Positions 14,899-22,359 of a stretch of DNA of 26,122 nucleotides are shown here, piece by piece. The stretch lies in IMG/VR virus record IMGVR_UViG_3300047319_000057, positions 1 through 26,122 of that record; one strand, given 5' to 3'. Position 1 is the stretch's first letter. Each line of letters begins with the position of its first letter. This DNA is from a virus. The translations under genes and the position numbers were made by a program. The notes beneath the pieces are model-generated. The model searched no databases. It was not told the DNA's origin and worked only from the letters and a program-made list of their open reading frames with translations.

Positions 14899-16776
14899 AT
14901 GGCGAATATTGTCGACGCTCTGGTCGTGACACTCGGCATGGACGTTGCCGGCTTCATCGCCGGCAAGAACAAGGCATCCGACGCCACGAAGAAACTGACG
15001 GCTGAGGAAGTCAAGGCCGGGAAGCAGATTGAGGAAATAAACAAGCGCTCTGCCGAGTCGTTCAAGAAGGTCCGCAATGAGGTGCTGGCTCTCCTGGCGA
15101 TCTTCACTGCCGGAATGGGCCTCAAGGACTTCACCGAGCACACAATTGGATCCGCGGTGAACCTTGGCTACATGGCCAAGAATCTGCAGATGAGCACGCA
15201 GGAGCTTTCTGCGTGGCAACGCGCGGCCGAACGCGCAGGCGGCAGCGCCGAAGGCATCACGCAAGCGCTCCAGGATTCCCAGCAGCAGATCGCCGGATTC
15301 AAGATCGGCAAGGTCAGCGACCAGATACAGGCCTTCCTTCGTTTCGGCGGAAAGACTAGCGACCTGCAGGACGGCAATAGCTTCCTGCTGGCTCGCGCGA
15401 AGATCATCCAGGACCTGTACAAGGTCGATCCGGCTCGCGCACAACTGGTCTCCCAGATGATGGGCGTCAGTGGTGAAGAGTTCAACTTCATCAAGCAGGG
15501 CCCGCAGGCGATCCTTGCGCTCGTCGATGCGCAGAAGAAGAACTCAGCCATCACTGAGCAGCAGGCTGCGCAAGCTCTCAAACTTCAGAACGCATGGCTG
15601 GATTTCCGGGACCGTCTCCAGTATGTTGGAACGACGATCCTGCTGGAGTTGATGCCGACGTTTGAGTTGTGGCTCAAGAAGTTGCAGCAGATGGCTGACT
15701 GGGTTGCTGATCACAAGGCAGACATATCCAAGTGGGTCGACGATGCGGTTCTATCGATCCAGAAGTTTGTTGACTGGGCGGATAGCGCGGCTAAATCCGT
15801 CGGCGGATGGAAAGTGGTGCTTGAGGCCCTTCTCTTGCTGAAAGTCCTGTCGATGGTTAGTCCATTCTTGCAACTGGCGGCTGCGCTTGGCGGTCTTGGA
15901 ACGTCTCTCGGCATCATCGGGACGCTCGGGCCTGCCGCCATTGCCGCTCTTGCTGGGTTGGGCATTGCAAAGGCATTGGGAGTGCCGGACACCGACGAAG
16001 CGCAGGGCTGGAAGGATGTCCAGAATGGTGACTGGCTGGCGGCCTCGGCGCATCTCCCGGCGGCCGACTTCATCAAGGCATTGGCGAACAAAGCCACAGG
16101 CAGTCTGTCGTCAGCACTTGGCAATTCCAGCGATCTGAGAGCGAAGGCCGGACCGGCGGCGGTTCAGGCAGCTCTCAAGACTCAATGGAAGTATGGCGTG
16201 CCGGCGGACGTAACGCTCGCGCAGTTCTCTCTTGAGAGCAGCAATGGAGCGCACATGCCAGCGGGCAGCAATAACCCGTTCGGCATTCATGCGGCGAACG
16301 GTCAGCCGTTTGTGTGGGGCATGGACTGGGATTCGAGCGGCAAGCGTGTTCCGACGAAGTTTGCCAAGTACGCGTCCCTGGATGATGCTTTCGAGGCCCA
16401 CGGCAAACTGCTCGCTACCGGATCCGCTTACGCCGATGCACGCCGTCACCTTGACGACCCGATGGCCTATGCTGCAGCGCTGACGGGACATTACGCCACA
16501 GACCCGTTGTATGGCTCCAAGCTTCAGGCGCTGATGCGTGGGTCTGGCGGTTCTGCGAGCGCTGCGGCAATAGCGGCACAGTCCGCTGGCGCTCGCAGTT
16601 CCGGCTCGTATGCATCCCGTATGTCACAGATGACCTCGACTGCCGAGACCAACATCAACGGCCCGATCACCATCCAGACACAGGCAACCGATGCACAGTC
16701 CCTCGCTCGAGACTTCGGCAAGGAAATGGCGAAATACAGCTTCACGGTGCCGCAGGCAAACACAGGATTGACGTAA
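14899..16776 (+). CDS. Tape measure protein with glucosaminidase-like domain
   Basis: Sets tail length and is ejected into the host envelope. The 625-aa protein begins with MANIVDALVVTLGMDVAGF and a coiled coil (residues 30-75, KKLTAEEVKAGKQIEEINKR), followed by helical tape regions and a hydrophobic segment (about 304-358, LEALLLLKVLSMVSPFLQLA, then GTLGPAAIAALAGLG). Residues about 412-550 form a FlgJ-type glucosaminidase/muramidase: VTLAQFSLESSNG with E446 as the likely acid, NNPFGIHA, KYASLDDAFEAHGKLL and the terminal AALTGHYATDPLYGSKL. This domain should open peptidoglycan during infection. At about 0.15 nm per residue the tail would be under 95 nm. The start is 2 bp after the chaperone extension stop. 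Confidence 0.9.
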   Translation: MANIVDALVVTLGMDVAGFIAGKNKASDATKKLTAEEVKAGKQIEEINKRSAESFKKVRNEVLALLAIFTAGMGLKDFTEHTIGSAVNLGYMAKNLQMSTQELSAWQRAAERAGGSAEGITQALQDSQQQIAGFKIGKVSDQIQAFLRFGGKTSDLQDGNSFLLARAKIIQDLYKVDPARAQLVSQMMGVSGEEFNFIKQGPQAILALVDAQKKNSAITEQQAAQALKLQNAWLDFRDRLQYVGTTILLELMPTFELWLKKLQQMADWVADHKADISKWVDDAVLSIQKFVDWADSAAKSVGGWKVVLEALLLLKVLSMVSPFLQLAAALGGLGTSLGIIGTLGPAAIAALAGLGIAKALGVPDTDEAQGWKDVQNGDWLAASAHLPAADFIKALANKATGSLSSALGNSSDLRAKAGPAAVQAALKTQWKYGVPADVTLAQFSLESSNGAHMPAGSNNPFGIHAANGQPFVWGMDWDSSGKRVPTKFAKYASLDDAFEAHGKLLATGSAYADARRHLDDPMAYAAALTGHYATDPLYGSKLQALMRGSGGSASAAAIAAQSAGARSSGSYASRMSQMTSTAETNINGPITIQTQATDAQSLARDFGKEMAKYSFTVPQANTGLT

Positions 16777-17379
16777 ATGGCAAACGGTATCCCGTCGCTT
16801 CTGGGTCAGGTAGCCAACATCGCCAATACGGTGTCCCTGCTCGCCGCGGATGCCGCGATTGTCGTTGGGATGTTTCAGGGGCCGCAGTGGGGCGTCTTCA
16901 ATCCGAGTGGAATCATCGCTCTTGAGCCTGACTCGATAATTAGCCTTGATTTTCATCGAGAATGGAAGATTCCCAACTATCCCCTGGAGCAGGGGGCTTT
17001 CCAGTCGTATAACAAGGTGGCGCTGCCCAGTAATACTCGCCTGAGAATGACGAAGGGCGGCACGGACGATGACAGGAGCAATTTTCTCTTTCAAGTGGAC
17101 TTTGCGGCAGCGTCGCTGGATATTTTCAATGTGCTGATGCCTGAAGGGACGCTTATCAAGAGCGTCAATATCGTCAATTAATCATACAACCGCACCTCGA
17201 CCAATGGCGTCGGCCTGCTCACCGTTGATATCGAGCTGGAAGAGGTTCGCGTCACTGCGACTGCGGCGTTCTCGAACAACAACACGGCCGCGCCAAGCGG
17301 TGCTGACCCGGTCAATGACGGTCAGGTGCAGGCTACGGCTGTTCCGTCTCCGCAGATCAGCGTATCAGCCCTGCAGTGA
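16777..17379 (+). pseudogene. Tail/baseplate-region gene split by in-frame TAA at 17179
   Basis: A conserved protein found between tape measure and baseplate plug genes in this phage type; function not established. The first 134 codons (start at 16777 directly after the tape measure stop) include IVVGMFQGPQWGVFNPSG, REWKIPNYPLEQGAFQSYNKV and FAAASLDIFNVLMPEGTLIK, ending SVNIVN. Then comes TAA at 17179-17181, and the same frame continues 65 codons (SYNRTSTNGVGLLTVDIELE, then EVRVTATAAF, SGADPVNDGQVQATA) to a TGA at 17377. Homologues, as I recall them, read through this spot with a Tyr (VNxVxYxYxR), so a TAT/TAC to TAA change is the simplest explanation. Either a nonsense mutation, readthrough, or a sequencing error; the tail has no start codon with a ribosome site. 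Confidence 0.8.
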
Positions 17380-17380
17380 G

Positions 17381-17710
17381 TTATTCCACGGGCCTCGACT
17401 GACTGGGCTGATAGCAGGCTTGAATTACCTGCTGCGCAAGCATTGCACCGCGCGCATAGGCAAAGTGTTCGTCGAAAAAGACAAGATTGACGGCTTTCTT
17501 GATGAAGGCATCATCGACGCCGTCGTACCTGGCCTTGCGCAGGTAGTCGTAAGAATACTGCGCCGACCATCCGCTATCACGGAAAGTCGCGGCCATCTGA
17601 AATACAAGTCCCTCCATTCCGCATTCGTGCATCCTTTGCTGATCTGCGGTCACTTCAGCTTGAGCCGCGATGGGCAGCGCAAGGGCAATAGCAATTACGT
17701 AGCGAAGCAT
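17381..17710 (-). CDS. Small secreted protein, probable cargo (moron) gene
   Basis: 109-aa protein with a clear Sec signal peptide: MLRYVIAIALALPIAAQA followed by EVTADQQ, so cleavage is expected after AQA and the mature protein is about 91 aa in the periplasm or outside. The mature part is helical, with two Cys (HECGMEG and IQACYQP) that could form a disulfide, and YSYDYLRKARYDGVDDAFIKK. I recognise no named function. AGAGG lies 5 nt upstream of the ATG. It is opposite to the tail operon, with its stop one base from the stop of the interrupted gene. No strong promoter is visible; a weak TTGAAT-like -35 lies upstream. Such genes often act in lysogens. Confidence 0.78.
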   Translation of the reverse strand: MLRYVIAIALALPIAAQAEVTADQQRMHECGMEGLVFQMAATFRDSGWSAQYSYDYLRKARYDGVDDAFIKKAVNLVFFDEHFAYARGAMLAQQVIQACYQPSQSRPVE

Positions 17711-17750
17711 TGTTACCTCTATGTTTGTGGCCCGATTGGACCGTTAAGAA

Positions 17751-18077
17751 ATGCAGACCATTCCGATTCAAGACACGTTCTCGCAGACCTTGACGGTCCA
17801 GCTTGGCGGCCAGAACACACAGATCAATCTGTATCAGAAGTCGGAAAACCACCTGTACTGCGATTTGTTCGTGAATAACGTCGCGATCGTTACCGGCGTG
17901 ATTTGCCAGAACCTCAATCGCATCGTTCGCGACGCGTATCTCGGGTTTGTGGGCGACCTCTGCTTCTTTGACACGCAAGGGACCACGACTCCGCCGAGCA
18001 CCGGGTTGGATCCAACTAGCCCCGGTCTCGGAACCCGATACCTCTTTTTGTACCTCTCGCCCGCCGACCTCGAATGA
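17751..18077 (+). CDS. Baseplate plug protein (Pam3 gp18-like)
   Basis: 108-aa beta-rich protein that matches the small plug/hub-associated proteins of simple contractile baseplates (the family I know from cyanophage Pam3). Blocks: IPIQDTFSQTLTVQLGGQNT, INLYQKSENHLYCDLFVNN, VAIVTGVICQNLNRIVRDAY, LGFVGDLCFFDTQG and GLGTRYLFLYLSPADLE. It is followed by the hub gene with an ATGA overlap. Only a weak AAGA ribosome site precedes the ATG. The 40-bp gap to the divergent secreted-protein gene must hold both ribosome sites. Confidence 0.85.
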   Translation: MQTIPIQDTFSQTLTVQLGGQNTQINLYQKSENHLYCDLFVNNVAIVTGVICQNLNRIVRDAYLGFVGDLCFFDTQGTTTPPSTGLDPTSPGLGTRYLFLYLSPADLE

Positions 18078-18937
18078 CTTTCGACCGCAAACAGATTGTT
18101 CTCACGGTGAGCCTCGGTACAGGGCAATTCGGCGAGACGGGCGCAAACACGGTGACATTGACCGGCCTTCGGGTCAGGGCGGAAATCCAGCAGTTCGGTG
18201 GCGACGCCATGCCTCAGGTGCAGTTGCTTGTGTACGGTCTGCCGCTGTCGATGATCAACCAGTTGACGGCAATCGGCCCAATCAACTCGTCCGTGCTGTT
18301 CAGGAACTCAGTGCTGGTCGCGGTCGGTGATGAGGGCAAAGCGCTGACGACGATCTACAGCGGGAACATCTGGCAGGCTTGGGGAGACTTCAATCGCCTT
18401 CCGGATGCGGCGCTGAACATCTCCGCGATAGGCGGCCTCGCTGCGTCTCTGAAACCGATCGCCGCCTCCAGTTATCCGGGAAGCGCAGACGTCGGTACGA
18501 TCATGCAGCAACTGGCGACGCTGGCCGGCGTCGGGTTCGTGAACAACGGCGTTTCTGTCCAGCTCGCCAACCCGTATTTCCCCGGCACGGCACTCAATCA
18601 GATTCGAGAGTGCGCCGATGCGGCTGACATTAATTTCACGATCGATACAGGCGTTCTGTACATCTGGCCGAAGGGCGGCACTCGAAACTCAGGAGTTACG
18701 CTCATATCTCCGGAAACGGGAATGGTTGGCTATCCGGCATTCTCGAGCAACGGCCTGATGCTGACGACAATCTTCAATCCATCGGTCGTGATCGGCGGAA
18801 AGATTCAGGTTCAAAGCTCCATTCAGGCCGCATGCGGTCAGTGGATCGCCACGCAGATTTCACATTCGCTTGAGAGCGAGACGCCGGGCGGTCAGTGGTT
18901 CACGCACATTCTCGGGATTCCGGCAGATGTCCAATAG
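18074..18937 (+). CDS. Baseplate hub protein
   Basis: 287-aa protein in the place of the gp27/gpD-type hub that joins the tube to the spike. Features: an N-terminal beta domain (RKQIVLTVSLGTGQFGETGA, NTVTLTGLRVRAEI), LLVYGLPLSMINQLT, IYSGNIWQAWGDFNRLPDAA, ISAIGGLAASLKPI, then a middle helical part (IMQQLATLAGVGFVNNGVSV) and a C-terminal strand region (VVIGGKIQVQSSIQAACGQW) with the LESETPGGQWFTHILGI motif typical of hubs. It is coupled to the plug gene by ATGA and overlaps the spike gene by 11 bp. Larger hubs of P2 type are split in this layout. Confidence 0.88.
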   Translation: MTFDRKQIVLTVSLGTGQFGETGANTVTLTGLRVRAEIQQFGGDAMPQVQLLVYGLPLSMINQLTAIGPINSSVLFRNSVLVAVGDEGKALTTIYSGNIWQAWGDFNRLPDAALNISAIGGLAASLKPIAASSYPGSADVGTIMQQLATLAGVGFVNNGVSVQLANPYFPGTALNQIRECADAADINFTIDTGVLYIWPKGGTRNSGVTLISPETGMVGYPAFSSNGLMLTTIFNPSVVIGGKIQVQSSIQAACGQWIATQISHSLESETPGGQWFTHILGIPADVQ

Positions 18938-19676
18938 TCAGGTCGGATACCGCGGCACGGCAGAAGCTACAGACAACGGTTCGGACTTCAACTCCAACAC
19001 GTTCCTGGTCTGGTCGATCCTAGCCCGCGTGCGCACGATGCAGGTCTGCAAGGTGCTGAGCGTCACGAATGACGGCGGCGTTGCTCCGGTTGGCTTCGTG
19101 AGCTTGCAGCCAATGGTGAATCAGCTAGACGGGTATGGCAATGCCATGCCGCACGGGGAAATCTTCAACGTCCCCTACTTCCGCCTTCAGGGTGGAGCAA
19201 ACGCGATCATTCTTGACCCGCAAGTCGGCGATATTGGATGGGCGGGCTTCGCCGATAGGGATATCTCGAGCGTAAAGGCTACGAAGGCGCAGGCCAATCC
19301 CGGCAGCCGGCGCAAGTTCTCCATGGCGGATGCGGTGTACATGGGTGGGATCCTTAACGGAACGCCCAGCCAGTACGTAGCGTTCTCGTCGAGCGGCATA
19401 TCGATCGTATCGCCGACGAAGATCAGCTTGTCGGCTCCGACGATCGTCCTGCAGGCCACCGAAACGATAGGCCTGACCGCGGGAACCGAGATCACGAACT
19501 CTGCGCCCGCGATCGAGATCGATGGTCAGATGACGCAAGGCGAAGGACCATTGGGTGGTAATGCATCGATGCAAGGTCCACTAAATGTGACGCAGGACGT
19601 CACTGCGCAAGGCACAAGCGTTCATACGCATACTCACCCAGATCCTCAGGGTGGCAACACAGGACCGCCGAACTGA
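18927..19676 (+). CDS. Baseplate spike protein (gp138/gp45-like) with HTHTHP tip
   Basis: Membrane-piercing spike. I chose the ATG at 18927 (MSNSQVGYRG), which overlaps the hub gene by 11 bp; the upstream ATG at 18870 is inside the hub gene. The OB-fold region is MQVCKVLSVTNDGGVAPVGFVSLQPMVNQ, followed by AIILDPQVGDIGWAGFADRDIS. A beta-helix follows (ISIVSPTKISLSAPTIVLQA), with QGPLNVTQDVTAQGTSVHTHTHPDPQGG at the end. The HxHxH tip is the iron-binding apex of phage spikes. Length of 249 aa is normal. Confidence 0.92.
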   Translation: MSNSQVGYRGTAEATDNGSDFNSNTFLVWSILARVRTMQVCKVLSVTNDGGVAPVGFVSLQPMVNQLDGYGNAMPHGEIFNVPYFRLQGGANAIILDPQVGDIGWAGFADRDISSVKATKAQANPGSRRKFSMADAVYMGGILNGTPSQYVAFSSSGISIVSPTKISLSAPTIVLQATETIGLTAGTEITNSAPAIEIDGQMTQGEGPLGGNASMQGPLNVTQDVTAQGTSVHTHTHPDPQGGNTGPPN

Positions 19677-20023
19677 TGAACAGTCTATTCCTTAGCGAAA
19701 ACTGGGATCTCGCGATCGATTCCCTCGGGAATGTCGCCGTATGTTCTGAGCCGTATAGATTGGCCCAGGATGCTGCATGTGCGATAAAAACCTTTGGGGG
19801 TGAGGTTTATTACAACACGACGCTCGGGATACCCTATTTCCAGAATATATTGGGCCACCTCCCAACTCTGGCATACGTCAAGAGCCAGATGGCTGACGCT
19901 GCGGAGACTGTGCCGGGCGTCGTCTCAGCTCGGGTGTTCATAACATCCTTTGATAACCGCGTTTTGCGCGGGCAGGTTCAAGTAACCGACAGCGCCGGCA
20001 ATGTGACAGCAGCCAGTTTCTAA
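19676..20023 (+). CDS. Baseplate wedge protein (gp25/W-like)
   Basis: 115-aa gp25-like wedge subunit that initiates sheath attachment to the baseplate. Sequence blocks: LSENWDLAIDSLGNVAVCSE, YRLAQDAACAIKTFGGEVYYN and TTLGIPYFQNILGHLPTLAY, then the C-terminal domain VPGVVSARVFITSFDNRVLRG. The GEVYYNTTLGIPYF block with an ILG helix is characteristic. The start overlaps the spike stop (TGATG). A strong terminator-like hairpin follows before the J-like gene. Confidence 0.88.
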   Translation: MNSLFLSENWDLAIDSLGNVAVCSEPYRLAQDAACAIKTFGGEVYYNTTLGIPYFQNILGHLPTLAYVKSQMADAAETVPGVVSARVFITSFDNRVLRGQVQVTDSAGNVTAASF

Positions 20024-20044
20024 GCGCGACCACTCAAGCTAACC

Positions 20045-20069
20045 AAGCCGCCCTCGGGCGGCTTTTTTT
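20045..20069 (+). terminator. Strong rho-independent-type terminator hairpin
   Basis: AAGCCGCCC (20045-20053) pairs with GGGCGGCTT (20056-20064) and is followed by T to 20069, seven T in all. It sits between the gp25-like and J-like genes, 11 bp before the next ATG, so the J gene has no strong ribosome site of its own between hairpin and start. Likely partial terminator or antitermination-controlled; it may set lower levels of the distal baseplate and fibre genes. Confidence 0.75.
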
Positions 20070-20080
20070 ATGGCCGCTTC

Positions 20081-21499
20081 ATGGCAAACACAAGCGTTCC
20101 ATTCCCGACGTTCGGCCCGACCGGATTTCAGGCCCCGCTGGAAAGCGCTATCCTCGCGGGCGTGCAGGCCGACCAACAAGCGGCCTTCGGCGGCAATCTA
20201 AACAATGCGCTCAATACTCCACAAGGCCAGCTCGCCCAAAGCGAAACCGCGATCATTGGTGATGCGAATTCACAATTTCTCTTCCTCGCAAACGGCGTAG
20301 ACCCCGCTTTCGCATCCGGTCGTCTTCAAGACGGCATCGCGAGAATCTACTTCCTGACGCGACTGGCTGCCCAGCCAACGACGCTGCAGATTTCCTGCTC
20401 GGGCCTGAACACGCCCATCCCGGCAGGAACCGCTCAGATTAAAGATTCTGACGGCAACATCTATACGTGCACTACCACGGGCACGATTCCGGCAAGCGGC
20501 GGCGCAATCACTCTGCCGTTTGCCTGCCTGACGACCGGCCCTATTCCGGTTCCGGCCAGCAATGGCGTCAAGATCTTTTCGGCCATCCCCGGATGGGATT
20601 CCGTCACATGCATCTCGGGCGTCATTGGCCGCGATGTCGAGTCGCGTGCGGCCTTCGAATTGCGCCGACAGCAAAGCGTCGCACTGAACTCGGTCGGCAT
20701 GCTGGACTCGATCCTTGGCGCCGTGCTTAATGTGCCGGGTGTAGTCGACGCATATGTGATCGACAATCCGCAGGGCACTCCACAGACGATCGGCGGCGTC
20801 ACACTCAACGCAAACAGTCTCTATGTGTGCGTCGCTGGCAGCTATGTGCCTCATGATGTCGCTCAAGCGATCTGGACGAAGAAGCCACCGGGCTGCAACT
20901 ACACGGGCAACACTTCGCAAACGGTTGTGGATCCGAATCCGGTCTACGCAAATCCTCCGAGCTACACCGTCAAATTCCAGACGGCGACTAACACGCCGAT
21001 ATTCTTCGCCGTCTCGATCAAGAACAGCACTCTGGTCCCTCAGAACGTGCTGGCACTGGTACAGCAGGCGTTGGATAGCGCATTCTCGGGAGCGGACGGC
21101 GGGTTAGTGCCGCGTATCGGCGCCGAGATTTTCGCGAGCCGCTTTTACGCTGACATCGCACTGCTTGGGCCTTGGGCGCAGATCGTCACACTGCAGATCG
21201 GCTGCATCAATACTCCGGCCGCCACATTCACGGGGTCTATCTCGGGCAACACGCTAACGGTCTCGGCCGTCGCTTCTGGTGCACTGGCTATCGGTCAGTA
21301 CATCACCGATGCATCGAGCGGGATCGTATCGGGTACGCAGATCACGGCCGGTAGCGGTACGTCGTGGACGGTGAGTATTGCCCAGACGGTGGCGAGCGAA
21401 GCGATGTTCGGTGTTGTGCCGAACCAGAACGATGTAACGATGAACATCGATCAGGAGGCGACATTCTCCGCGGCTAACGTGATTCTGACCTTGGTTTGA
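20081..21499 (+). CDS. Baseplate J-like wedge protein with C-terminal beta-module
   Basis: 472-aa baseplate wedge (J/gp6-like). Core blocks: FGPTGFQAPLESAILAGVQA, LNTPQGQLAQSETAIIGDAN, GRLQDGIARIYFLTRLAAQP, GRDVESRAAFELRRQQSVAL, SILGAVLNVPGVVDAYVIDN, SLYVCVAGSYVPHDVAQAIW and NVLALVQQALDSAFSGADGG. Residues 383-442 are the repeated beta-module (FTGSISGNTLTVSAV ... WTVSIAQTVASEAM), after which the core resumes with NDVTMNIDQEATFSAANVIL. The module therefore interrupts the C-terminal domain. It starts 11 bp after the hairpin and lacks a clear Shine-Dalgarno motif. Confidence 0.9.
   Translation: MANTSVPFPTFGPTGFQAPLESAILAGVQADQQAAFGGNLNNALNTPQGQLAQSETAIIGDANSQFLFLANGVDPAFASGRLQDGIARIYFLTRLAAQPTTLQISCSGLNTPIPAGTAQIKDSDGNIYTCTTTGTIPASGGAITLPFACLTTGPIPVPASNGVKIFSAIPGWDSVTCISGVIGRDVESRAAFELRRQQSVALNSVGMLDSILGAVLNVPGVVDAYVIDNPQGTPQTIGGVTLNANSLYVCVAGSYVPHDVAQAIWTKKPPGCNYTGNTSQTVVDPNPVYANPPSYTVKFQTATNTPIFFAVSIKNSTLVPQNVLALVQQALDSAFSGADGGLVPRIGAEIFASRFYADIALLGPWAQIVTLQIGCINTPAATFTGSISGNTLTVSAVASGALAIGQYITDASSGIVSGTQITAGSGTSWTVSIAQTVASEAMFGVVPNQNDVTMNIDQEATFSAANVILTLV
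21227..21406 (+). repeat. Beta-module copy 4 (inserted in J-like protein)
   Basis: 60 codons, FTGSISGNTLTVSAV to QTVASEAM. The 27-nt stretch 21371-21397 matches 8046-8072 in the decoration gene at 23 of 27 positions. Confidence 0.75.
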
Positions 21500-21500
21500 T

Positions 21501-22346
21501 ATGCAGAACGTCTCTCAAACCTATCTCAGTCAATTCGCCAACAGCCCAATCATTACCGGGCTGATCGAAAACTTTAACGAGTGCGTCGATCCGTCCGCAA
21601 ACATCGATGCGTTTTTCGACCTTGTTTGGAACGTTGATACGGCCCAAGGCTACGGCCTGGAGGTGTGGGGGCGCATAGTCGGAGTTTCCCGAGTCCTCCA
21701 GATTTCATCCGGCGAGTGGCTTGGTTTTAACGAGGCCGGTGATGGCACCGTCGAAACGCCGTTCAATGTGGCGCCCTTCTTCAACGGCACCTCGACGACG
21801 GAAAACTTTGCACTGACAGATGATGCATTCCGTCAACTGATCCTTGCCAAGGCATACGCGAACATCTCGAACGGCTCGATTGCCACCATCAATCAGTTGT
21901 TGATGACCCTGTTCGGGGATTCTGGAGAATGCTGGTGTACCGATGGTCAGAACATGACCATGACATACACATTCGGCTTCCAGCTTTCTCCGGTTCAGTT
22001 CGCCATTGTCGCCCAGTCGGGAGTGCTTCCGCGCCCCGCTGGCGTGCTGGCCACCATTATCCAGTTGGGTCTGTTGAGTGATGGCGGCGTTGTCACTCTC
22101 AGCGCGGGAATCCCGGGATATCCGACATCGCCCTCCGGTCTTGCAATCGGAGCGCTCTGGAACAACGGGGGCGTCGTCTGCATTGCCGGAACGACCACCC
22201 CCAATCCGGCTGCGCCTCCAGTCTTCTTTAACAACATCTCGGCATCGCAACTTCTTGCGCTGGGCGGAGCGAACTTCCCCCTCTCCAATCCCGGTGTCGG
22301 CAGCGGACAAATCTGGAATAACGGCGGCGTTGCATGCGTCGCGTGA
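21501..22346 (+). CDS. Tail/baseplate wedge protein (DUF2612) with WNNGGVV repeats
   Basis: 281-aa protein in the place of tail protein I, linking wedge to fibres. The DUF2612 core is residues 1-180: YLSQFANSPIITGLIENFNE, FFDLVWNVDTAQGYGLEVWG, IVGVSRVLQI, DDAFRQLILAKAYANISNGS, TINQLLMTLFG. The C terminus carries two short repeats, GALWNNGGVVCIAG (Trp codon at 22158) and GQIWNNGGVACVA (Trp codon at 22314), joined by a Pro/Ala linker. A similar module ends the small gene at 23579. The start is 1 bp after the J-like stop and lacks a clear ribosome site, so it is probably coupled. Confidence 0.85.
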   Translation: MQNVSQTYLSQFANSPIITGLIENFNECVDPSANIDAFFDLVWNVDTAQGYGLEVWGRIVGVSRVLQISSGEWLGFNEAGDGTVETPFNVAPFFNGTSTTENFALTDDAFRQLILAKAYANISNGSIATINQLLMTLFGDSGECWCTDGQNMTMTYTFGFQLSPVQFAIVAQSGVLPRPAGVLATIIQLGLLSDGGVVTLSAGIPGYPTSPSGLAIGALWNNGGVVCIAGTTTPNPAAPPVFFNNISASQLLALGGANFPLSNPGVGSGQIWNNGGVACVA

Positions 22347-22359
22347 TTAGCGAGAACTC

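Noticed and set aside
17204-17878. Plus-strand frame of 224 codons across the tail/baseplate junction
   Set aside because: It runs out of frame with the conserved C-terminal part of the interrupted gene, crosses the signal-peptide gene antisense and overlaps the baseplate plug; Arg/Ser-rich shadow.
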